A stretch of DNA of 64,000 nt. Origin: Scleroderma bovista. Taxonomy: Eukaryota > Basidiomycota > Agaricomycetes > Boletales > Sclerodermataceae. The stretch is from NCBI GenBank assembly GCA_037178675.1, contig JAYMGJ010000025.1, positions 38,612-102,611 of the forward strand, in the 5' to 3' direction. Position 1 is the first letter of the stretch. Every line of letters starts with the position of its first letter. A model generated the notes under the pieces. It saw only the letters and a list, made by a program, of their open reading frames with translations, had not been told where the DNA came from and made no database searches. Made by a program: the position numbers and the translations under genes. Below, one piece after another: positions 45,563 through 56,960 of the stretch.

Positions 45563-45760
45563 CTAACCCTTAATTCCTCCTAGACTACCCCCATGGAAGG
45601 GGGGAGTATCCGCTACAGGGGCAACAACAGTGAGTTGGATGGATCTTGCATAAACATATCACATACAGATCTCGCCAGGAGCCGCAACAGCCATTTCTGC
45701 AATGCCAGCGAGCATCACAACAAGTAAAGAGAGGTAGATGTTGGCGAAGAAGAAACGCAT
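45563..45760 (-). CDS. 47-aa small secreted peptide, unit 1
   Basis: Two exons, 45760-45667 and 45612-45563 (94+50 nt), give 47 aa. The N-terminus MRFFFANIYLSLLVVMLAGI followed by AEMAVAAPG is a clean signal peptide with an Ala-x-Ala cleavage site. The mature part is only about 18 residues (GEISDTPPFHGGSLGGIKG). A paralogue of 51 aa lies at 51334-51549 with the same exon plan and a relic at 48.3 kb. The tiny mature peptide without Cys suggests a signal, effector or antimicrobial-type peptide. No CaaX end, so it is not a lipidated mating pheromone. Confidence 0.6.
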
Positions 45761-47489
45761 TGTATTCAGATTTGTGTGTATCACGACTCTGGAAGGTTAT
45801 GGATGTGATAAAGAAATAGTCCAGCAGGTTTTTATACCTAAGGATGTGTTACCTGGGCCCCTTCTCAGGCGCCAATGTGCACGTGTTCGTCCTGCTGGCA
45901 TAACGTGGCAGGCCCCGAGAGTGGAGGTATCACGATGGTAACACGAGGACATGGATATAGTTCAAGCTTGCGGGTTTATCCATGCTAGGCTGAGTAACTG
46001 ACACCCCCTGGCAGATGTCTGGATTGCAAGCCTGCAGGAGCCTTATTTTACCCTAGCCTGGCTCATTTTACTTGGATACCCACTTTACTAGTTCTGGCAT
46101 CAGGTGTTGCACTGTTCATGGTCATTCATTGACCCGTAAGTCCGCTATCCCTTTCACGCGGTGCAATGCATTGCAACAATTTAGACCCAGTCGTTGCAAC
46201 TTGAAGTTGAAATAATTGCGTTACTGTGAATGGTGCAAGTCAGTTACCACTTTGCATTCAACAATGTCACGCTGGTGATTGTGCTATGGGGTGCTCAGGA
46301 TGCAGTCTCCAATGCATACAGTCCACCCAAGGGGCCTTCAACCAATGTGTGGCACATGGATCTACTCCTTTCCTCTGATTGCTCGACGGGCTTCCTTTTT
46401 GCACTTTGGCGTAGGGATTGCACTTTGCTTAGGGCCCGGTGAATGGTTGCGTCCGTCATCGTTGTCACCGATCATGTGCGGGTTTAGATGAAGCTGCGTT
46501 GACTCGTCTCGCTAAGACAACTGCATCGGGACACCACCATCATGGTAATGATGATCACACCTCCATGACTAGTACTACCACAACCTTGTGTAGCAAGCGC
46601 ATTGGAAAGCCGGTAGATATCACAGCGGAAATGACAATGTGGATTGACTTGGCAATTATCAGCCTGCCACGAGGGTTGCTGTTTGTTCAATGCAAGCTCA
46701 TATCCAGCGCATACTATTCCCCCGGTCCCCGTCGACGGCCGTTGGACCCTTCAGGTTAGCTCCACGTAGTGGATCAAGAATACGAGAATTGGACGCACTT
46801 TCTGTTGAGGCTGACACGGCCACAAGCCGTCGTGATCACACCAATCGCGATAATCCCATCCCCATAGATTCCATACAGTATATAGCTCGAATAAAGTGTT
46901 TGGGAAACAAGTCTTCCCGCTCGCACCTACTCCCGTCTGATCTGAGCCTAGCTGAGCTTCCGCCTGCTCCCGCGGACCCATTTCTGGCACTCAATCACAT
47001 CACTCTCCATTTGTACAGGACTTTTACAATGCACTGTGGACGAACTTGACACAGTAAGCAAGAGTTAGATCTTGGTCGTGGACCACGCTTGCTTGCGCGC
47101 ACGAGCCATCGAAACGTCTCGAATTGGCAGTCCCACATGTCCGAGGCACCGGAGGCGCAGCCTCGCGTCGGAGATTCAAAATGGATTACTCCTCGCCCCG
47201 GCTTGACTCATGCAGGATTTCAAAAGTTTCAAGGTTTCTCCACTGCAATTAGCCGCAGCACCGCCTATCGACCTTCCCTCGATGCGTCGTTCGTGGTTTA
47301 AAATGTCGATCGACGGCTCAACGGCGTGAAGGAGATAAAGGCCAGCTAGTTCCGACCGCCTGTAGCGACATAGGATACATTCCAAGGTATATGGTATATC
47401 CTAGCACTGGAGGATGCTAAAATACATAGCCAATACTTTGGAAGTACGGTTAGTTCTTTTGTCTAAAGGTTCACGCTCTGATCCCGACA

Positions 47490-47975
47490 ATCCATAGATG
47501 CGAGCTCGCAACCTATCCTCACTTTCGCATTACTGATCACAGATTGCTTCGGTTCCCATCTAGATGTATGTCCTTGGAATGGAAACTGATACAATCACGG
47601 CCAACAGAAGCTGGACATCGGTTCCAGCTCGACCAAGCTCCAGGAAGGTAAGTTTTATTGGCCGATTGTACCGCAGCACAACTGAGCATCGACTATCTGT
47701 AGCGAGATGCCATGAGGTCACTCAGCATCGGATCTAGATACCCAATCAGTGGAGCGCCCATGTTTGGCTATCGCCGGATCAAGCATCCCAACAAGGCCCG
47801 AAACGAAGCTGGCGTTCCCCATGCCGATTCCAGGACTCAGGAAGAAACTTCGTGACAACGACGTCAAGGAAAGTCGGGATGTCTCATGGAGAAGTTCGGG
47901 GCTTAGTTTGTACGCTTTGAACACCTTAAACGCACATGAGATGCGTAGTACATACAGATGAAAAGCGTGAGTTGT
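47490..47975 (+). pseudogene. C2H2 zinc-finger gene relic, unit 2
   Basis: Second decayed copy. The linker reads FPMPIPGLRKKLRDN, then the first-finger region around 47860-47940 (Cys codons lost, VRFEHLKRT-like in one frame). Stops and short deletions break the frame. The flanks 46.7-47.45 kb match 44.1-44.7 kb, showing that the whole unit was duplicated. Confidence 0.8.
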
Positions 47976-48244
47976 TTCCTTTGGACGTTTTGATGCCGCG
48001 GGTAGATCGAGGTTTGCAGGCTTTGCTTAATCAAACATTGAAGAGCCCAACACCAGTCACGTCGATTTCCATGCTTCAAGCAAAGGTACACCGAAGCCAC
48101 TGATCTGCAGGTTGAAGATCTCAGTTGTTTGTATCAACAATGTAGCCCTGGGCCACGCACACTTGACCAGAGTTGGCGTCCTGGCTTCAATTTCTACCTG
48201 TTCCAGAAAAATAATTAGTGTCTTCCTCCATTTGTCATTGGGAA

Positions 48245-48400
48245 ACTAAGATAGCCTTTTCTCGCCGGGATTCTCCCCTAGTACAGGGGCAACAACTGTG
48301 AGTTGGATGGATTGTATATGCATAAACATATCACATACTAATCTCGGGAGCGTTACCTGGACGATTTCGCGGGTGCAAATTTGTACGTGTTCGTCCTGCT
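48245..48400 (-). pseudogene. small secreted-peptide relic, unit 2
   Basis: The intron and second-exon region of the 45.6 kb peptide gene are recognisable (GTATGTGATATGTTTATGCA, then CCCCTGTACTAGGGG). The first exon with the signal peptide is gone. It marks the second unit of the array. Confidence 0.6.
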
Positions 48401-49360
48401 TGCATAACGTGGCAGCACAGGCGATGCAGGACATGGATATAGTTCAAGGCTGAGTACTGACGCCCCCCTGGTAGATGTCTCGCAGGCCCGCAGGAGCCTT
48501 ATTTCACCTCAGCCTGGCTCATTTTGTCTTTTATAAGCTTGATATGGCTCTGTTGCAATGAACAGGACAGTTTCTGGCATCGGGCGTTTTCACAGGCATT
48601 CGTTGACCTGTAGTAAGTCCGCTATCCATTTCACGGGGTGCAGTGCTGGTGGTTGTACGTGCTCAGGATGGCAGTCACAGATGCATACAGTCTGCCCAAG
48701 GCGGCCTTCAACCATTGTACACCCCCCTGGATCTACTCCTTTCCTTTGATTGCTTGACGGGTTTCTTTTTTTGCGCTTTGGCGTATGGATTGCACGTTGC
48801 GTAGTACTGCAGCTCCACCTACCTGGTCAGTGGTAGCAAAATGACATCGCATATTGCTTTGATGCAAAGAGTACACAGTCAGTGTGAACAGTCATGGAAA
48901 CGTAAACATTGGTTCTTAATTGTGAAAGGGTATTTCTGAAGCACTGTAGCAAGCGAGAAATGCCATTCACGGTTGGCCAACCCGCGAATTGTTTCGGAAG
49001 GTCGGCATCCCTGCTGTATTTAGCTGCGCTGATCGTGAATCCTGTTGGTGCCGCGTGCTTGATTTAAGTTTTCTATTTCGGGAGCATGACGAGGGGGCGA
49101 TCCCAAATAAGGCAGGATATGCCAGGCACTCAGGGGCTTTCTCGAAATGGAAACCCCCATTCCGAGGGATTCGCCTCGCGGCGGAGATTCAAACTAGATA
49201 GTCTCCTCCCCTGACCCGAAACATTTCAAAGCACTTATGAGGCTCCAAGTTATCTTTCCTCGAGCTGCATGCACTGCAAGTCGATCAACTATGCGGCAGA
49301 TCGACGACGTAACCACCCAGGAATGACTCAGAAAGACCACCTGATGCATCGGCGGGAGGG

Positions 49361-49367
49361 TATATAA
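49361..49367 (+). promoter_or_regulatory. TATA box of the C2H2 gene
   Basis: TATATAA, 54 nt before the hypothetical first nucleotide of the leader's end and 60 nt before the ATG at 49421. It is followed by a C/T-rich leader ending ACCAACATGG, a good fungal initiator context. Confidence 0.7.
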
Positions 49368-49420
49368 TCCCTCTCCCCCCCCATCGACGCTCTCACACTT
49401 CTTCCCCTCTTACCACCAAC

Positions 49421-50474
49421 ATGGACAGCACTTTGTTCAGCTCTTCCCCCTCTGATTACCAATGGTACTCGGACTCCATATGGCCAAAGCTCGTCGACAC
49501 GGACCCTCTCTCCTTCCCCCCTCTTGACTACGGCTTCGAATACTTGGAAACACCGACTGAAAGGTGAGCTTGATCACTCGTATTACTGTTTCGTCACTGA
49601 GTCCCATCCATACATAGCGAGATAGTGGCTCCTGCGTTCTCTACTCCAGTCCATTTCCCAGTATCGGGCGATTTCCAAATGTACAGCCAATCAATCAATG
49701 AACACGAATTCATAGACTGGTCTTCGTTTGATGGATCAAGTTCGGATTCCGATAGTGTCTGGAGGTGTGCTTCATGGCTCTTCTTCACCCTCACAGTGCT
49801 GATCGCCGCCAACCCACAGCGGCGCGGAGATTGCGCCAGCCACCGTTCCGAAATACATCCCAGGTACCATCGAGAGTGCACAGATGGATAGAACTTCATT
49901 CGAACAATATACAACTATGGTCGATAGAACTTTATCAGAGCCCGCCGCTGTATTCAACTCCAGGCTGGGTACCCTCCAAAGGTGCGCCTTGATTCCCCTA
50001 TTGTCCCGTAGCACCGCTGATCATCCACTAGTCGCGAGATGGAGATGGAGGCTACTCAGCCAATCCGTATGCCCAGTCAGCTCCCGATGACCACCGCCAG
50101 CGCATCTCTGGCTCCTACCACCCCGACGAGACCCAGAACCAGGCGTTCTCGGTCGATGGAGCTCCCAGTTCCAGTTCCGGGACTCACGAAGAAAACGCGT
50201 GGACGGAAAGTTCCGACCACGACTTCGGAGGACTGTCCAAGGAAGTGGAAGTGTTCAGAGTGCGACGCCCGATTCGTGCGGTTTGAACACCTCAAACGAC
50301 ACACCAAATCCATCCACACAGACGAAAAATGTGAGTCGTTTCCGTTGGACCTTTTGATTGGGCGGACTAATGCTATCTTGGACAGTTGTGTGCCCGTATG
50401 ATGGATGTGGAAGGACCTTCAGCCGCAAAGACAACTTGAAGTTGCACATGCGAAGCCACCGGGGCAGTATCTAA
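49421..50474 (+). CDS. C2H2 zinc-finger transcription regulator
   Basis: Five exons (49421-49563, 49618-49764, 49820-49981, 50032-50330, 50386-50474) give 279 aa with all phases agreeing. The N-terminus is acidic and aromatic (DSIWPKLVDTDPLSFPPLDY), a likely activation region. A basic linker follows (RPRTRRSRSMELPVPVPGLT then KKTRGRK), then two tandem C-terminal fingers: WKCSECDARFVRFEHLKRHT with KSIH (C-x2-C-x12-H-x4-H) and FVCPYDGCGRTFSRKDNLKL with HMRSH (C-x4-C-x12-H-x3-H). The last intron splits the TGEKPF-like linker. It should bind DNA in the nucleus. It heads the one fully intact unit of a three-unit array, with a small secreted-peptide gene convergent 860 bp downstream. A paralogue lies at 57750-58596. 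Confidence 0.88.
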
Positions 50475-50479
50475 ACAAA

Positions 50480-51330
50480 CCCATGCGGCATTTTCAGGAC
50501 TCCTAAGCATTGATTCTCTTATGGACTTGCCAACTGCATGTGGAACACGGAATCTTCAAACAAAGGATGCATAATCTCAGTTATTCGAGTATAATGTAAC
50601 AATTTTTTCTTTTATCAAACGATCCTATAATCTACAATCGATGTACATAGTCTACAATGGATCTGGTTTCAATTGTGCGACACGATGATATGCGAGGATG
50701 CACCCGATCCCATGACTATTGTCTATATGTGTGCCTTTCGTCTGGCATTAGATGGTGTTCGCGATGAAAGCACGACATCTGAGCAAGCACTGCACTGCTA
50801 CTGTCCTCTTGGTGTGCTCGACAACTGCCATCGACACCTCATGCTCGGGGAAGTCTTCGTTTCGACGAAGGAGTTGAAGTGAGACCGAACCACGCGTTCA
50901 AGAAACAAAAGCGATTTCTTTTCGACATCTCGATGGACTGAGTGCAACCGCATTGTTTTCCGCCATCCTTCGATGTGTTCACTTCCCCGACTTTTCCCCA
51001 TAAATGAATGCTACTTATAAAGGTGCGGCACAGTGTGAAGATGCGTAGAACTGCCGATTGGGAAGTGGACCTTGTCTGCTGAAAGGAACACTCTCAGGTA
51101 TCGCCTTCGAGCACTGCTGATCCATGTTTTTCACCCAATGTTACAGAACATTGAAGCACCCGGTAGAAGCTTTGCAAACGCTAGCAAGTTTTTTTTTGGC
51201 AGGAAGGCGTCAATTTAAAAGTACATTCGAACGACTGATCTGCTGATCTATCATTCTAATGCAAATCGATTACGGTATTGACGTATGGTAGGACTGGTCC
51301 ACTCACACTGGGCAAAGTTTGGTATCCTAG
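50480..51330. other. 3' intergenic of unit 3
   Basis: Holds sequence shared with 45.25-45.45 kb (AGCAAG...GGCAGGAAG) and AT-rich stretches. I see no gene. The plus-strand frame at 50673-50882 has no support. Confidence 0.5.
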
Positions 51331-51333
51331 CGG

Positions 51334-51549
51334 TCACTTGGTTATATGACCCGCGTGATGCCAAAGATGGCCATCGTCGTCAGGATCATCTGCAGGAGCA
51401 ACAACAGCGCTTTAGAAGGATTACTTGCATGCACAAATGCGTCACATACAGAGAGCCTCAGGACCTGGAGCTGCAACGGCCACCCCCACAATGGCAGCAA
51501 GCATCACGACAATCGAAGAGAGGTAGAGTTTAGCGAAGAGGGAACGCAT
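51334..51549 (-). CDS. 51-aa small secreted peptide, unit 3
   Basis: Exons 51549-51450 and 51389-51334 (100+56 nt) give 51 aa. The signal peptide MRSLFAKLYLSSIVVMLAAI, then VGVAVAAPG, closely matches the 45.6 kb paralogue. The mature part is different: PEALYDPDDDGHLWHHAGHI followed by TK, acidic then His-rich, possibly metal-binding. Strong change in the mature part beside a kept signal peptide is typical of effector or toxin-antitoxin-like secreted peptides. The partner C2H2 gene lies 860 bp to the left, transcribed towards it. Confidence 0.62.
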
Positions 51550-51689
51550 GTGGTCGGCTTTGTGTGTATCACGACACTGGAGGGTTGTGGATGCGCTGTG
51601 GATAAAGAAAAAGTTCAGCAGGCTTTTATTTCTATGGATTCGGTACTTGGTTCATCCTGCTGGCATAACGTGGCTGGTTCCTGATAATT

Positions 51690-53480
51690 GTGGGAAGGAA
51701 CTGGAACAAGGTTAAGCATGAGGGTTTACCCTTGCTCGTCCATGCACGAGTACTGGCCAGTGACCCACCTGATAGGTCTAAATCACAGCCTCCCAATTTG
51801 TCCAGACCCGTATCTGGATGTTTCTGTTCAGTCCCAAGCCCATTTCCATTTCTTCTTGCCTTGGTTCGCCAGGTACCGGTGGCTTTCCTTTTCAGCCGCG
51901 GTCGATGGGCTTCCGAGCTGGGCTGCCTTCGAAAGATTTATTAATACACATGCCGTTGGCACTCCGTCCCGCATCTTCTGAATCAGGTGACGGCCATACG
52001 GCAAGCAAACCCCAACCTAAGGGCACTCATAGTCAGCGCTTAGCGCGCAGGATTGGAAGAACATAAGCATAGAGACACGAGCGTAGACACCTACCACGTA
52101 CCCAATAGTATCATCAACATCAGCACATGAACGCACGTGCACCACAGTAGCCACGAGCCCCGCACGGGTTCAGTCTGAACACCACGACAACCACGGGTCG
52201 CGATGTCCTTTTCAATGAGGCCGAGGAGATCCAGAGTGAGATGGCGATGAACGTTGGGGGGTGTGCATGGGCAGGGACGCAGGTATGTCCATGGACATCG
52301 ACTATGATACCCGCGAAGGAGATCAGAGTTAAGAAAAAGCGAGATCATTGGAATAGTTGCGCGTACCTGATCGTCGTCGTCATCGTCGCTGTAGCGTTAA
52401 TGATGACCCTCCTCAGGATTCGGATATGCAGGTTCTGCAACGATGTAGGGAAAACAAGAAAGTCTCCTTCCAGTGGCACTGCTCTGAATGGCTGCCCACC
52501 ACGCCTTGGGACATATCAGAGAGGAGGTATTTGTTCAAAGCGGATAAACAGAATCCATTATTGCTTTGAAAGAGGGTGGTGATAACCGGAAACCACTAAA
52601 TGGAATGATGGGAAGTGCAGATGGCACGATACACGTCGATGCTTTGACGAACCTGTGCAAACACTGGTCCATGTGATAAGCAAGAGAGTCAACACGTTGT
52701 TCGAGGATTGAAAACACGTTACTATCATTTCACTTCCAATAGCTTCAGGGAAGAGATCTGAAGAGATGCGCGATTCCGAAACAACTTTCTGCTCATTGAG
52801 GCTCTCACCTGCGTGACGACACCGCTGCCTCTTGACCTTGAGCGCTTGAGCAAATTGCCATGATTAATGATGCAAGAGGCATCAATGCAGACGATGGATT
52901 CGTTGATTGCAGCAATGCCAATGCGTAAGACGTTCGACTTCATTGGAAGGCGTTGTACTCTTAGAAAAGTCAGTCTCAGACGGACCAGTTGGCACAACAC
53001 CATTGGACAATTGACGCTTAGTAAGCGCTTGTGGTTTCCTTCAAGGCCTGCCTATGTACTAACCTGCAGCAGTATGCAACTTCATGGCGTTCAACCATTT
53101 TTTGTAGGTTCAGCATTATTGTCCGTCATTTTATTGTAAAATGGGCGAAGCGTGGTGGGTTGCACTGACCAATTGGTATGGACTTGACCACCCCATCATT
53201 ATCAAGTGGTCACGGCCCAGTGGGTCTAAGCGTGGACTGGTAAGAACAATTCAATTTTCGGATTGTATCTGATGGCATTGTTCGTGGGGGCCTGGCAGCG
53301 CTGCCAAAGCGTGGCGGCGTAACAAAGTCCGAACATGATCAAAGCGTGTGGTCCCACTACGGGTTCATAAACCACCTCGGTAAGTGCCACACCCCACTCA
53401 CTTCTCACTTTCACCCCTCGAACTCAACTACACTCAACCCGAAACTCTTATCCCCCTCCTGCTACGCCATCCTCTCCTGC
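51690..53480. other. mostly non-coding; possible ZIP debris
   Basis: Near 52080-52450 the sequence weakly echoes the ZIP His-rich loop and the following exon (CATCAACATCAGCACATG, then GATCAGAGTTAAGAAAAAGCG and GATATGCAGGTTCTGCAACG), so it may be a very old sixth ZIP relic. The rest shows only short unsupported frames. Confidence 0.3.
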
Positions 53481-53483
53481 GAA

Positions 53484-55012
53484 ATGCCTCTTCAACGTCC
53501 AAGCGCATTCTTTCGCGATCCCGCAGAAGCCCTGTCTCGTGTTTCGCCTAACCGTGCCAAAATGTACATCAGATGCTTCATGGCTGAGGTGGCGAAGCTC
53601 GTCGACAACCATCCCGGCCTGGGGCTCTCGATAGAAGATGTCGATGAAGCAGTCTTGATGCTAGATATCGTTGAAAGTGTTGAACCTCCCACTCGGTGAG
53701 CCCTCCCATCCCTGTATGCTCTCGAGTCTCCGCTCACACATGCCACAGATCTCAAGTACAGATCCTCTCGAACCAAGTTTCGAACCTCATCACGTCGATT
53801 ACACGACAACACACGCACATGGCCATCACAGCCGAAATTTTGTGCTTCATGGTCCGAGCTATCCGCGAACACGCTCCAGCCCCCGTGGCGGACATGTTCC
53901 AGTCTTGGACCCCTGGATCTTACGGTCCCTACTCCCATTCTTCCTCCTCACGCAAGGCACGCCGCTCCTCAGACTCTGAATCTGATGAGTTTTGCGCTCG
54001 GATAGATCCCGTCGAGGAACCTACCCCAATGCCACCTCACCCACGCTCTCCCAGCCCCGCACCGTGTCTTAATGAAGTGCCAGCTCCATCCGCCGAAACC
54101 AACACTAGTCCCCCTCACACCGAGTCCACTTCTCCACCGCTTGCTCGTGACGAGTCTAATTGGCAAGTCCCCTCTGACTGGGACACGCAGCGTGGAGGCA
54201 GTCGCAAGCCGCGACGCGAAGGGGCCTTCGTGCATACCCCAGATTGGGAAGAAATGAAGAACGTGTATGGACGTTTGGGTGAAGACGGTGGCGATGACGG
54301 TGGGACCCCAACTACGACGGATGCCGTGAATCCGACGGGGCCTGCCCGCCCTGCTCAGTCGTCTGCCACTGAAGAACAGCCCCGTGGCACCGGATCCTCA
54401 AACTCTAGCTCACAGGCAAACCCCAGCACACCCCCACCTCCGCGCCGCGCCGACTCGCCTGACAGAGCTGAGCTCGAGCGGCGTATCGCGGAATTGCAGG
54501 CGTACATCGACGCAGGGTTTCAAGGAAGATTACCAACATACCAGAACCAAATGGCGGAGGGGACATCCGAGGCTGGCTCTGTTGATGTCTCTTCTAGCCC
54601 AATTTTGGCTCCCGTGGATCCGCCCTTGCATGTTCCCACCACATCGAGCGCTTCAGGCAAGAAACGTTCTCGGTCCCGCTCGCAGTCCCCTTCTCCTGCT
54701 CGCTCCTCCCCTTCTCCTAGTGCGCCTACCGACCCGTTGACTGTACTCGAAAGCGACGACGAGGACACTGCTACTGAGCCTCGTGCAGTTAAACGACGCA
54801 GGGTCTCTCCCGCACGTCCTACACCCGCCGCGTCCTCTTCCAAGGCTGGACAACCAACCTATCGTACACCCACGCCGACCCCTGTCCCAGAGCCTTCATC
54901 TGGGCCACCCACCTCTGCGGCTGCATCTGTGTCGAGTTCAGGGCCGAGGACGCGCGCCCAGGCGAGACGGAGACCGCTCACGCGGACTGCGACGATGTCC
55001 AATATCGATTAA
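53484..55012 (+). CDS. 491-aa disordered Ser/Pro-rich protein
   Basis: Two exons, 53484-53695 and 53749-55012 (212+1264 nt), phases agree. The N-terminal 140 residues look folded and helical (RAKMYIRCFMAEVAKLVDNH, QILSNQVSNLITSITRQ, AEILCFMVRAIREHAPAPVA). A predicted coiled coil lies near 300 (AELERRIAELQAYIDAG). Everything else is low-complexity Pro, Ser, Thr and Glu with likely nuclear signals (KKRSRSRSQSPSPARSSPSP and VKRRRV). Family not recognised. Such proteins are frequent in agaricomycetes and may be of retroelement Gag descent. The start ATG lies shortly after a C/T-rich leader, and a poly-T tract follows the stop. Confidence 0.72.
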
Positions 55013-55019
55013 CCCCTCT

Positions 55020-55540
55020 GTCTGTTGTGTTTTATCCTCGTTTTCTATTTCCACTCTTCTTTTTTTTTTTTTTGCTCTCTCTTTTAGTGTGTAGATGCAT
55101 AATTCATGGGTTGGGATGAAAGATCTTGTGTGCGTGGATTGTCGATGTACGCAGTGGTGTTCTCCGCCGCTCTATCATAATTCTTTTCTGTTCTTTTTTA
55201 CGATTTGGATTTCCCCCCTTTTCCTGTCCTGTTTTTTTGACCCCCACTTCCCTGCTTTGTATTTTTTTTTTCCATCTCTCAATCAAATCTCACCAGCAGA
55301 CATCTCTGCTGGGTGCTCGGGATATCTGTGTGAAATGCGACCCTCTGCAGTGTCACCACCCTCGAAGATGAATACGAAGTTCCGAACCCGGTGGCGACGA
55401 ACGAGGCAGCTTGATCATCATCACACATGTCACCATTCAATATCTCGTTCCGTATCTTCCCGCCCCGTAGTATAAGTAGTCGCTCCGATGTAAATTTTGA
55501 ATACTCTCTAAAACTCTCCCCGCGACTATTGTCATAGGCT
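55020..55540. other. pyrimidine-rich 3' flank
   Basis: Poly-T and C/T-rich tracts (55058-55073, 55196-55272) downstream of the disordered-protein gene. No ORF worth noting. Confidence 0.5.
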
Positions 55541-55624
55541 GATCACCTACCATGCAACAAAAAGTGTACGCAAATCGAATCCTTCTCAACCAACCCCAAA
55601 AACCCGCTGCTGATTATTATAAAA

Positions 55625-55850
55625 ATGTCTGCGAGATACAACCTCCGCAACAAAACTCGCTCCCGCGCCAACTCGTTGCCAGGTTGCCAGTGAGCCCAAA
55701 ACCGCACGAGAACGCTGACTCGTCCCTCAGTTCTCCTCCTTCTGAAATGGGCACCCGAGGTGCGAACAGTCAGGAAGATATGAACACAGCTGCCTCACCA
55801 CATATAGTGGCGTCGTGCATGAAAGCGTGCTCCCTCCTAGAGAGGTGTAT
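55625..55850 (+). pseudogene. gypsy-type gag N-terminal relic 1
   Basis: Begins MSARYNLRNKTRSRANSLPG and breaks at an in-frame TGA. The continuing frame shows DSSLSSPPSEMGTRG, as in agaricomycete Ty3/gypsy Gag N-termini (SARYNLR, then SSLSSPPS). It is followed directly by the 30-bp minisatellite. Confidence 0.6.
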
Positions 55851-55935
55851 CCCGACTTGAGGATCACCTCATCGGTGCATCCCGACTTGAGGATTACCTC
55901 GTCGGTGATTCCCGACTCGAAGCGCTGCTCGTCGG
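55846..55935 (+). repeat. 30-bp minisatellite, three units
   Basis: Three head-to-tail 30-bp units at 55846, 55876 and 55906, core CCCGACTTGAGGATNACCTC and TCGG. The first two differ at three sites; the third is more diverged. As 30 is a multiple of 3, one frame reads a 10-residue repeat (HPDLRITSSV). It may have been coding within the gag relic. Confidence 0.75.
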
Positions 55936-56365
55936 TGTTACCCCTGGTGACCCTTTAGTAGGGTGTCAGTGGGCCTGAAGCCAATGAACATTGCCACTCA
56001 CCTGGAAGTAATCATGGCGGTCATCCATCCTGACTCCGGATTGGATGGAACGCAGAGTGACGATGACGCGTCCGAACCGTCTCCCTCCAGCGAATGGACG
56101 ATACAGACGGTAACCAAGGTCGGACCACGGTAAACCGAAAGGGACGCAAGTCGACGTCGACGACCTAAGACTTTGGACGTCGATTTAGGTCGCGTCGTGC
56201 GGGAAGCTGAAAAGATATCATGAGGTGTGATAAAGCTAACAAGCAGAATATGCTTCCTGATAATTGACATGGACCGATCCTCCACCATGCAACCAAGGGT
56301 ACGCAAATCGAAACCTGTTCATCACTATTCACCTCTTTTGCTACTCACAAAAACTCTACATAAAA

Positions 56366-56834
56366 ATGTCCGCGAGATATAATCTCCGAAAGAACGCTCG
56401 TGCTCGTGCAAGCTCATTGCTAACGAGCCCAAAAAATCAGGAAATGGTAGACTCGTCCCTTAGTCTACCCCCTTTGGACGAAGGCACCAAAAGTGATACC
56501 TGTCCAGAAGGTCCGAACCCTGCCGCTCCACGACGATACAGTGATGTCGTCGCTGGACGCGTGAGTTCCCTTAGCCTGACTGGCGGGGTGTGGAGTCCCG
56601 AATCAGAACCCGCGCAATTGGGGCGCTCTTTCCGAAGTCAGCGAAGATCTTGATCGAGACGAACAATGGGCCGCGTTGGCCTCATGGAACCTGGCTCGTG
56701 ATATGACGCGCTCGTCAACAGAGAGCTCTTTGAAAGGGGAGAGCTCCGCCACCCACCTTCTCAAGAAGAGTAAGCGCTCACGCAAGACGTCCAAGCACGA
56801 TGCGAAGCGCCAGCTTTCGAACGCCCGGGAGTAG
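56366..56834 (+). pseudogene. gypsy-type gag N-terminal relic 2
   Basis: Starts MSARYNLRKNARARASSLLT, continues DSSLSLPPLDEGTKSD and RRYSDVVAGRVSSLSL. After a frame change near 56615 it reads NWGALSEVSEDLDRDEQWAA and LASWNLARDM, a pattern I know from agaricomycete gypsy Gag (NWG-L-ED-D-D-Q--ALASWN). It ends at 56834 inside the hairpin. No protease, RT or integrase follows, so the element is dead. Confidence 0.65.
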
Positions 56835-56902
56835 TGGATGCCGGCGTATTGACGCCGGTCTACTAGTACCCCCGGGCGTTCGAAAGCTCTTACGCTGGCG
56901 CT
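56805..56902. repeat. nested hairpin at an inverted gag junction
   Basis: Outer arms AAGCGCCAG / CTGGCGCTT, main arms CTTTCGAACGCCCGGG / CCCGGGCGTTCGAAAG (16 bp, perfect) and inner arms CCGGCGT / ACGCCGG around a 4-nt loop near 56848-56851. The right arm in reverse complement resembles another Gag piece (EKRQRKSFRTPGGTSRPAS), so two element copies meet head to head here. Confidence 0.75.
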
Positions 56903-56960
56903 TCTCCTCCTGTTCCGAACCTTGAAAGCTTCTTTCCTCGGTTCCTCTGTCCTTGCTTCC

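Noticed and set aside
45563..51549. Small secreted peptides as basidiomycete mating pheromone precursors
   Set aside because: They have N-terminal signal peptides and no C-terminal CaaX motif, the reverse of pheromone precursors.
55846..55935. CRISPR-like array
   Set aside because: Units are directly adjacent with no spacers, only three copies, in a eukaryotic genome.
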